Positions 47,378-53,568 of a stretch of DNA of 53,568 nt are shown piece after piece. Under the pieces are notes generated by a model that saw nothing but the letters and a program-made list of their open reading frames with translations, was not told the DNA's origin and made no database searches. How positions within the stretch are numbered: position 1 is the first letter of the stretch; each line of letters opens with the position of its first letter. The translations under genes were made by a program, and so were the position numbers. The DNA comes from W425 sp964503235 (GTDB lineage: Bacteria > Chloroflexota > Dehalococcoidia > Dehalococcoidales > RBG-16-60-22): contig CAZCZJ010000006.1 of the NCBI GenBank assembly GCA_964503235.1, positions 1 to 53,568 of the forward strand, written 5' to 3'.

Positions 47378-49342
47378 TTATTCTTCCTGGAGGTTGAGCA
47401 GCAGATTCTCGTAGTAGTCCAGCGACTCTGGATTTGCTAGAGCATCGCGATTGGTCACCGGACGGCCGTGGATAATATTGGTTATGGAACTCTCTACCTT
47501 TTTCATATTTAGCGTGTAGGGTATATCCGGCACGGCGATAATCCTGGCCGGGACGTGGCGAGGTGATGCCTTATCCCGGAGAGTGGTTCTGATTCTTTTC
47601 TGCAGTTCGTCGCTTAGCGCGGCGCCCGGCACCATCTTGACGAAGAGCAGTACCCTCTGATCACCCTGCCAATCCTGCCCTATTGCCAGGCTATCGGCTA
47701 TTTCCGGTATGGTATCTACCTGGTTGTATATCTCAGCGGTGCCGATACGTACCCCGGAAGGTTTCAAAACAGCATCTGATCGGCCGAAGAACGTCACTCC
47801 TTTGGTATCACTATTCTTCATTACGTAATCGCCATGACGCCATACGCCGGGATAGACATTGAAGTATGCGTCATGGTATTTTTCGCCGTCCGGATCGTTC
47901 CAGAAATAGAGAGGCATGGAAGGCTCAGGGGCTTCACAAACGAGCTCACCAAGGCGGTCAATTACCGGATTTCCCGTTTCATCATAGCATCGGCACTTCA
48001 TTGCCAAGCCCCAGCCCTGAAGTTCGCCGGCATAGACAGGCTGAATTGGGCTGCCGATGGCAAAACAGCCGTTGATATCAGTACCCCCGGCTATGGAGTT
48101 GAAGTGTAGGTCGCTCTTAATGGACTCATAGACGTACTCGAAGCCCTCTTTAGAGAGGACCGATCCTGTTTGCAGGATACAGCGTAGTGACGAAAGGTTG
48201 TAGTCGCGGCCTGGATTTACTCCTTCGCTGCGTAGCAGGTTAATATAGCTTGCACTGGTCCCGAAATGGGTTATTTTTTCTTCCTGGGACATCTGCCACA
48301 TGGCTCCGATGTCAGGGTACGCGACATTGCCGTCATATAAGATTATCTTGGCACCGACACCCAGTGAACTAATAAGCCAATTCCACATCATCCAGCTACA
48401 AGTAGTGATGTAAAAATGCGTATCCTCCCGATTCAGGTCGGTGTGGAGGATAAGTTCCTTGAGATGGTTGATCAGAAGTCCACCCCCGCTCTGTACGAGG
48501 CACTTCGGTTTGCCTGTGGTACCCGAGGAGAACATGATAACGGCCGGATGATTGAAGTTAAGCTGTTCAAAATCAATCTCTTGTTGCTTCTCCTCCGCCA
48601 GAAAATCCTCATAAAATACCGCATTAGGAATATGGCTGATATTAGAACCCTCCTCCGTATAACGAACGACAACGACCTTCTGGAGAGACGGGATACCCCG
48701 GACAATTTCCCCAACGTTGGCTAGAGAGTCGAAGGTCCTGGCTTTGTAATAATAACCATCAACAGTAAACAGCACCTTGGGCTCGATTTGAGTGAGGCGG
48801 TCCAGCGTAGCCTGTGCGCCGAGGTCGGTAGCGCAGGAAGCCCAGACGGCACCGATGCTGGTGGTTGCCAACATGGCAATGGCAGTTTCCATGAGATTAG
48901 GCATATAAGCCGCTACCCGATCGCCCGGTTTAACGTCAATATCACGCAAAGCTCTGGCAAGTCGAGCCACGGCATTGTATAACTCAGCATAAGTCATCCG
49001 GGCGGATTTCTGAGTCTCTCCCCGGAAAATAAAGGCTATGTTATCATCCCGATATCGTAACAGGTTCTCGGCGAAGTTTAATCTTGCCCCGCCGAACCAC
49101 TTAGCCCCGGGAAATTTCGACAAATCATCAACCACCTGCTCGTACTTCCGGGATGCCTTGATAGGCACGAACTCCCAGAATGCTGCCCAGAAATCGGCGA
49201 TATTTTCAATCGACCATTCATAGATCTCGTCATAAGAGTTGAATTTGTATTGATATTTCCGGTTAACGAAGTTCATGAAGCGGGTCATGTTAGCCGCTTT
49301 TTTCACTTCTCCGGGTGGTGTCCACAGCAGTTTACTCTTCAA
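47378..49342 (-). CDS. Acetoacetate-CoA ligase (acetoacetyl-CoA synthetase)
   Basis: 654 residues, the right length. It converts acetoacetate, ATP and CoA to acetoacetyl-CoA. MTRFMNFVNRKYQYKFNSYD and WSIENIADFWAAFWEF are the N-terminal signature of the acetoacetyl-CoA synthase clade. The AMP-binding P-loop is FSSGTTGKPKCLVQS. HFYITTCSWMMWNWLISSL is clade-specific, and GRSDAVLKPSGVRIGTAEIY is the hinge. The C-terminal domain keeps the catalytic lysine region (PYTLNMKKVESSI). It has its own promoter and stands downstream of the BKACE gene, which would produce acetoacetate. Confidence 0.92.
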   Translation of the reverse strand: MKSKLLWTPPGEVKKAANMTRFMNFVNRKYQYKFNSYDEIYEWSIENIADFWAAFWEFVPIKASRKYEQVVDDLSKFPGAKWFGGARLNFAENLLRYRDDNIAFIFRGETQKSARMTYAELYNAVARLARALRDIDVKPGDRVAAYMPNLMETAIAMLATTSIGAVWASCATDLGAQATLDRLTQIEPKVLFTVDGYYYKARTFDSLANVGEIVRGIPSLQKVVVVRYTEEGSNISHIPNAVFYEDFLAEEKQQEIDFEQLNFNHPAVIMFSSGTTGKPKCLVQSGGGLLINHLKELILHTDLNREDTHFYITTCSWMMWNWLISSLGVGAKIILYDGNVAYPDIGAMWQMSQEEKITHFGTSASYINLLRSEGVNPGRDYNLSSLRCILQTGSVLSKEGFEYVYESIKSDLHFNSIAGGTDINGCFAIGSPIQPVYAGELQGWGLAMKCRCYDETGNPVIDRLGELVCEAPEPSMPLYFWNDPDGEKYHDAYFNVYPGVWRHGDYVMKNSDTKGVTFFGRSDAVLKPSGVRIGTAEIYNQVDTIPEIADSLAIGQDWQGDQRVLLFVKMVPGAALSDELQKRIRTTLRDKASPRHVPARIIAVPDIPYTLNMKKVESSITNIIHGRPVTNRDALANPESLDYYENLLLNLQEE

Positions 49343-49438
49343 AATATGCTCCTTTTGTAAAGCAAATTATGATTGTTTAAACATAAATATGTGCCAACAG
49401 TATAAGGTCAGGGATATTATTTTGCCAAGAATTTGAAA

Positions 49439-49467
49439 CTATATCTTGCGTCTACCATTAAAGTCAA
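49439..49467 (-). promoter_or_regulatory. Promoter of the acetoacetate-CoA ligase gene
   Basis: On the minus strand: TTGACT, 17 bases, ATATAG, about 97 bases before the start codon. Confidence 0.48.
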
Positions 49468-49502
49468 GTAATAAATAGCCTTTTATTCCATGATTACAGG
49501 AA

Positions 49503-50435
49503 CTAATAATTGACCTTTTCAATCCCCTTTAGCTTAAGCATATCTCTTACTTCATCCGGAGTGGCGGGTTTTATACTCATTTCACCTGCTATTTTTACAA
49601 TCTTTTCGACCTGCTCCGCACTACTCCTGGCTAGTCGGCCATAACCTGCATACAGGCTGTCTTCGAGTCCTACTCTTACATGCCCGCCCATGGCTAGAGT
49701 AGCGGCACCAACTGGTATCTGATCTCTACCTACAGCTGCTACCGACCACGTGAAATCACCTATGGTTTCACGGGTACGCTCGTAGACAAATACCAGCGTG
49801 CTGATGGTCGCCGGCATGCCACTTAGGGCTCCCATCACAAACTGCAAATGCACAGGAGTATCTACATAACCACGGTCAATCATATATTTAACGGCACTAA
49901 TCTGACCTATATCCCAAATTTCCAACTCGGGCCTGGTATTATTCTTCCGGCAGGCTTGACTGTATTCACGCATCATCTTATAAGTATTTTCAAAGATAAA
50001 CTCCTCTCGCTTGAGAAATTCTTTCTCCCATTCAAACTCAATCTTATCCTTCATCCTTTCATATACCTGTATAGCAGTACCGCTTAATGACCCGCAGTTG
50101 AGAGTAGCCAATTCCGGTTTAAACTCAGGGACCACTCTGATTCTTTCTTCGGGAGTACCGGCACCTCCGGTTGTTATATTAATAACAACATTGCACCTAT
50201 TCTTGATATCCGTTACGATTTCACGAAAGATAGGAAGGCTGGGAGTCGGTTCTCCCGTTTCTGGCTTACGTGCGTGAACATGAACAATAGCCGCTCCTGC
50301 CTCCCAGGCTTTAACAGCATCATCGGCAATTTCTTTAGGGGACAGGGGGAGATATTTAGACATTACAGGTGTGGCACCTTGCCCTGTGACCGCTGCGGTT
50401 ATAATAACCTTACGAAGGATTTTTTCTTCACTCAT
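49503..50435 (-). CDS. Beta-keto acid cleavage enzyme (BKACE, DUF849 family)
   Basis: 310 residues. The N-terminal VIITAAVTGQGATPVMSKYL and AGAAIVHVHARKPETGEPTP give the family's zinc-binding H-x-H. INITTGGAGTPEERIRVV and LATLNCGSLSG line the TIM-barrel pocket, and the C-terminal GGHVRVGLEDSLYAGYGRLA closes it. BKACEs condense a beta-keto acid with acetyl-CoA, releasing acetoacetate and a new acyl-CoA; known substrates include 3-keto-5-aminohexanoate and triacetate. GGAGGT abuts an ATG at 50444 but is nine bases from the ATG at 50435, which I chose. Downstream acetoacetate-CoA ligase would use its product. It is the last gene of the minus-strand operon that begins beyond the right edge. Confidence 0.9.
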   Translation of the reverse strand: MSEEKILRKVIITAAVTGQGATPVMSKYLPLSPKEIADDAVKAWEAGAAIVHVHARKPETGEPTPSLPIFREIVTDIKNRCNVVINITTGGAGTPEERIRVVPEFKPELATLNCGSLSGTAIQVYERMKDKIEFEWEKEFLKREEFIFENTYKMMREYSQACRKNNTRPELEIWDIGQISAVKYMIDRGYVDTPVHLQFVMGALSGMPATISTLVFVYERTRETIGDFTWSVAAVGRDQIPVGAATLAMGGHVRVGLEDSLYAGYGRLARSSAEQVEKIVKIAGEMSIKPATPDEVRDMLKLKGIEKVNY

Positions 50436-50461
50436 TCTATGCATACCTCCATTTAGAGTTG

Positions 50462-51646
50462 CTAACCAAGCTCATTCCCGGCAATTAGCACGCTTACTGT
50501 AGCCGCACCCGGCTCTCCACCCTGGTTGTGAGTAAGACCGAGACGGGGATTTTTTACCTGACGTTTGCCAGCTTTACCCTGCAGCTGTTTATATACTTCA
50601 TATAGCATCCTGAGTCCTGTAGCTCCTATGGGATGTCCGAAACATTTCAATCCGCCGTCCGTGTTAACTGGTAACTCACCCTCTAAAGAATAAGTCCCTG
50701 CTTCAATGTCATCTTTTACATGTCCCCTCGGACTAAATTGCAGGTCCTCCATGATAGTCAATTCGGTTATAGAAAAACAGTCATGTACCTCAGCGATACT
50801 CAATTCTTTCTTTGGATTTGTAATTCCTGCTTCTTTATAGGCTGCTATTCCGCAACGATATGTTTCCTCAACATGAGCAAAATCATAGTTCTGGCTAATC
50901 CAGCCTTCCCGTGGGCCTTGACATATCTGTACTGATTTTATATAGATTGGGTCAGGCCTGAACTTCTTGGCCAGGTCAGCCCGGGTGATGACAGCTGCCG
51001 CCGCACCATCGCTGACACCACAGCAATCGAATAAACCCAGGGGATAAGCAATCATAGGCGCATTTAATGCCTGCTCCAAGGTAATCTCCCGTTGGAAATG
51101 TGCCTTGGGACTGAGCGAGCCGTTGTGGTGATTTTTTACAGGGATATGTGCCAGTAACCTTTTCCCTTCTTCATAAGTAAGTCCGTACTTGGCGAAGTAA
51201 CCTGTCGCCATCATGGCGAAAACCGCTGCAGGTGTCTGTGTAGTTAATCGGTAACTCCAGGTAGCAATTGGTCTAGTCTGCGGAAGCCCGGAATAGCCTG
51301 TATCCTTCAGTTTCTCTGCACCAACAGCCAAGACGATATCATATATCCCAGACGCAACGGCATAGCACGCCGCTCTTACCGCTTCTGAACCGGTAGCACA
51401 GGCATTCTCTACACGTGTGACAGGTATATATGAGAGTTTAAGAGGGGCAGCCAATATCTGCCCTGTCTCACCAGAAAAAACAGTTCCCCACCAGGCAGCC
51501 TGAATATCCTTTGGATCGATCCCTGCATCCTCATAAGCTTCATAGGCAGCATTTATTATCATGTCTTCAAGGCTTTGGTCCCAATTCTCTCCGAACTTGA
51601 CACAGCCCATACCTATAATGGCTACTCTATCTTTTATACTATCCAT
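50462..51646 (-). CDS. Thiolase family protein (SCP-x / PhlC-like)
   Basis: 394 residues. RVENACATGSEAVRAACYAV carries the nucleophilic cysteine. VHDCFSITELTIMEDL has the H-D-C-F motif of SCP-x-type thiolases, and KCFGHPIGATGLRMLYEV the second active-site histidine. LTHNQGGEPGAATVSVL ends the fold; the usual final catalytic Cys of degradative thiolases (C-x-G) is replaced here by N-Q-G-G. Members of this branch work together with DUF35 OB-fold proteins in archaeal acetoacetyl-CoA synthesis, sterol side-chain cleavage and phloroglucinol acylation. Its stop is 26 bases from the BKACE start and its start 16 bases from the preceding gene. Confidence 0.88.
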   Translation of the reverse strand: MDSIKDRVAIIGMGCVKFGENWDQSLEDMIINAAYEAYEDAGIDPKDIQAAWWGTVFSGETGQILAAPLKLSYIPVTRVENACATGSEAVRAACYAVASGIYDIVLAVGAEKLKDTGYSGLPQTRPIATWSYRLTTQTPAAVFAMMATGYFAKYGLTYEEGKRLLAHIPVKNHHNGSLSPKAHFQREITLEQALNAPMIAYPLGLFDCCGVSDGAAAAVITRADLAKKFRPDPIYIKSVQICQGPREGWISQNYDFAHVEETYRCGIAAYKEAGITNPKKELSIAEVHDCFSITELTIMEDLQFSPRGHVKDDIEAGTYSLEGELPVNTDGGLKCFGHPIGATGLRMLYEVYKQLQGKAGKRQVKNPRLGLTHNQGGEPGAATVSVLIAGNELG

Positions 51647-51662
51647 TTTGACTTTCTTTTTG

Positions 51663-53087
51663 CTAACATCTCACGGGTTGGCATTTCCACCAGTAATTAT
51701 AGATACCACCGACATAGTAAAGTCTTCGGAAGGTCATCTCTACCGGCATACCCACCTCGACGGTAGACGTATCACGGTCGGTCATATCACACATTAGCCT
51801 GCCACCACCCTCAAAGTCGACAAAAGCTACAGTGACCGGAGAATCGACGCTCTGTACCACGTAATCGTGACTGAATGAAAATATCTTGGCTGGTTTATCA
51901 AAAAAGGTATACGACTCAAACTGGTCTTTAGTATGGCAAACCAGGCAAACACGCTGCGGAGGGTATTGCGGAGTACCACATTGCCGGCATTTTGTTCCGG
52001 TAAGACGTAACTCCCAGGGTACTTCCCGCCATTGCGCTACCGGTGATGGCTGGCGCGCCTCAATTGGTGGTCGTGCCGCAGGTTGTATCTGGATCAGTTC
52101 ACGCCACTTTAGATATTTGCTATAAGGAGTCACCATGTCTTTAGAAACCAAATAATTTTGTATACCCCTCCTATCTTTACGGCTGGTAATCGAATCTGTG
52201 GTAGTCAATGTAAATACATCGCAGCCATTCCCATAATTGGCAAGTAATATCTTCTCTCCCTGATCTGCCTGCTCCAGGGCGGCGACGAGACTCATCAAAC
52301 ACATCGCACTTCCTGTATTTCCAACTGATGAGTGCAAGACATCATCTACCTGATTCTCACTAAATCCCAGTTTCTGGGATAATCTACGGAGTTGACGCTG
52401 GTTAGGCGAATAGATAGCAATTTTTGTGAAGTCTGCGTTTGATAATCCCGTATTGTTTAGGAAAGTACCGATGCAATCAGCCATTATTTTAGAATAACCC
52501 ATGTCCATGGAAAAACGGTCTTCCGCAGTACGGACGAACGTGTCTCTGTCCGACCTCCATACATCTTGAATCTCATGATATCTGGTATAATAGTTATCTA
52601 TCACAGCAATTGGTTCCTTGCCACCAACCAGAACGGCAGCGGCGCCATCACCGAAGGTCATTTCATCAGGACCATTGGGATAACCCAGACGATTTTCAGC
52701 AGCACACACCAGGATACTCTGTCGGGTTCCGCTATCAACGGCATCCATAGCGGTCTTTAAGGCATTAGAGCCACATCTTAGAGAACCGGAAAAATCTATC
52801 GTTATTGCTTCTTGCGGTAAACCTAATACGGCGGCGATAGTTGCTGCAGTCTGTTTCTCTTTATAGGGTGCAGTGGTCGAGGCAAAATAGAGCCCGTCGA
52901 TTTTAGCCGTATCAATCCCTTTAATGCAGTCTCTGGCTGCCGCTATAGCCATGGTAAGGCTGTCTTCATCATAATTAGCCACCGCCCTTTCACCCGTTCC
53001 CGCTCTCATTCCCCAGGCACTGGCTATCTCAGCCCTGCTTAATCTATAAAAGGGAATATACGCTCCGTATGAAATAATACCTGCCAT
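51663..53087 (-). CDS. HMG-CoA-synthase-like / DUF35 OB-fold fusion protein
   Basis: 474 residues, two parts. Residues 1-~330 have the thiolase-like HMG-CoA synthase fold: IISYGAYIPFYRLSRAEIA, then SGSLRCGSNALKTAMDAV with the likely nucleophilic cysteine, and DDVLHSSVGNTGSAMCLM with the histidine. Residues ~355-474 are a rubredoxin-like zinc ribbon plus OB fold (CRQCGTPQYPPQRVCLVC; AFVDFEGGGRLMCDMTD). In archaea and in PhlACB these are separate proteins of one complex with a thiolase. Here two are fused and the thiolase follows. The start is ATG 53087 (a TTG precedes it), behind AAGGTT. Product: a 3-hydroxy-acyl-CoA or a C-acylated compound; not decidable. Confidence 0.85.
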   Translation of the reverse strand: MAGIISYGAYIPFYRLSRAEIASAWGMRAGTGERAVANYDEDSLTMAIAAARDCIKGIDTAKIDGLYFASTTAPYKEKQTAATIAAVLGLPQEAITIDFSGSLRCGSNALKTAMDAVDSGTRQSILVCAAENRLGYPNGPDEMTFGDGAAAVLVGGKEPIAVIDNYYTRYHEIQDVWRSDRDTFVRTAEDRFSMDMGYSKIMADCIGTFLNNTGLSNADFTKIAIYSPNQRQLRRLSQKLGFSENQVDDVLHSSVGNTGSAMCLMSLVAALEQADQGEKILLANYGNGCDVFTLTTTDSITSRKDRRGIQNYLVSKDMVTPYSKYLKWRELIQIQPAARPPIEARQPSPVAQWREVPWELRLTGTKCRQCGTPQYPPQRVCLVCHTKDQFESYTFFDKPAKIFSFSHDYVVQSVDSPVTVAFVDFEGGGRLMCDMTDRDTSTVEVGMPVEMTFRRLYYVGGIYNYWWKCQPVRC

Positions 53088-53140
53088 CAATCAACCTTAA
53101 ATATTGAGCATTGTTATCTTCCCGGTTAAAAGAAACCGTT

Positions 53141-53568
53141 TTATTTTTTCAGAACTATCTCGCCTAAACTGACATCCTTCATGGTTTTAACTTTAATACT
53201 CCTCGACTTGTACCCGGGAGCCTCTATTTTTAGATCGTAGTCTGTATTGTCAGCCAGGCCTTCAAATTCAAAATCACCGAAACCGTTGGTCTCCGTTGAG
53301 AGGTTATCTCCATTGCTGCTTAACTTCACGGTCAGTCCCACCGCTACTTCATCCACATCCCCATAGATAACCGTTCCCGCAATAAATTTTTTCGGAAGGC
53401 CGATATATCTAACCTTCTCTTTCATTTCGTATTCGGGGTGAAGTACCTCGGTGGCACCCGACGCCAGCAATTTTCTTATTTCGCTTTCCGGGTCATCCAG
53501 GTCACCGAAGACAAGTGCATTGGTAGGACAGGACTCAACACATCTCGGTACTTTCTCTCCCCGGTCCA
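53141..53568 (-). CDS. AthS-like iron-sulfur subunit of a transhydroxylase-type molybdoenzyme (C-terminal part)
   Basis: The gene enters from the right edge; 142 codons plus stop are visible. EKVPRCVESCPTNALVFGDL is the last ferredoxin-type cysteine group of a four-cluster subunit. SGATEVLHPEYEMKEKVRYI leads to a C-terminal beta-sandwich (FIAGTVIYGDVDEVAVGLTV, then NGFGDFEFEGLADNTDYDLK) of the transthyretin/carboxypeptidase-regulatory type. This exact order, cluster segment plus seven-strand domain, is the hallmark of the transhydroxylase small subunit AthS. The AthL-type partner probably lies further right. The next gene begins 53 bases later, so this subunit heads the visible operon. Confidence 0.85.
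   Translation of the reverse strand, partial: DRGEKVPRCVESCPTNALVFGDLDDPESEIRKLLASGATEVLHPEYEMKEKVRYIGLPKKFIAGTVIYGDVDEVAVGLTVKLSSNGDNLSTETNGFGDFEFEGLADNTDYDLKIEAPGYKSRSIKVKTMKDVSLGEIVLKK

Overview
This looks like a piece of chromosome from a strictly anaerobic bacterium, most likely an uncultured Dehalococcoidia-type Chloroflexota. That placement is inference from gene content: tungsten aldehyde:ferredoxin oxidoreductase, acyl-CoA dehydratase activases, a DMSO-reductase-family molybdoenzyme, a TRAP transporter, diverged tubulin/FtsZ-like GTPases, and several apparently leaderless genes. No rRNA or other taxonomic marker is present, so it stays tentative.

Left part (1-12.9 kb): a ccdA fragment, a GYD-domain protein, a RecB-type Fe-S nuclease that seems to start at ATC, a histidine phosphatase, a PP-loop ATPase, the core genes ligA-pth, a TIGR00725 protein-eno-MBL hydrolase run, a lone 2-hydroxyacyl-CoA dehydratase-type subunit, gap and a GNAT acetyltransferase.

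13.0-18.8 kb holds the most unusual locus. Two paralogous tubulin/FtsZ-family GTPases flank two oppositely oriented, all-helical proteins built from 11- and 25-residue repeats. In the 782-residue protein every repeat unit measures 25 + 11n residues. The two GTPases end in the same peptide, KDIPSLL. This looks like an undescribed cytoskeletal or partner-filament system.

19-29.5 kb is housekeeping (dnaX-ybaB-recR, recO, lysS, serS) mixed with small methyltransferases, a flavodoxin and an A+T-rich gamma-glutamylcyclotransferase-like gene. Its intergenic spaces carry a dispersed family of G/C-run hairpin repeats. Some copies end in the ribosome-binding site of the next gene or sit directly beside a promoter.

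30-40.2 kb carries a GIN-domain lipoprotein, a minus-strand redox module (ThDP enzyme, zinc-ribbon protein, AOR, four-cluster ferredoxin), a three-gene BadF/HgdC-type activase set and a nitroreductase.

At 40316 the 5' half of a tRNA-Ser gene breaks off at the end of the anticodon loop. Everything to its right has the look of an acquired catabolic island: an AthL-like (pyrogallol-phloroglucinol transhydroxylase family) molybdoenzyme with a small FxLYD-like protein, and a DctPQM TRAP transporter behind a 26-bp perfect palindrome. On the minus strand follows an apparent operon: AthS-like Fe-S subunit (cut by the window end), HMG-CoA-synthase-like/OB-fold fusion, thiolase, BKACE (beta-keto acid cleavage enzyme), and then acetoacetate-CoA ligase. 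Together these suggest anaerobic degradation of a polyhydroxylated aromatic or similar polyketide-like compound to acetoacetate and acetyl-CoA. The reductase and ring-opening steps are not in the window.
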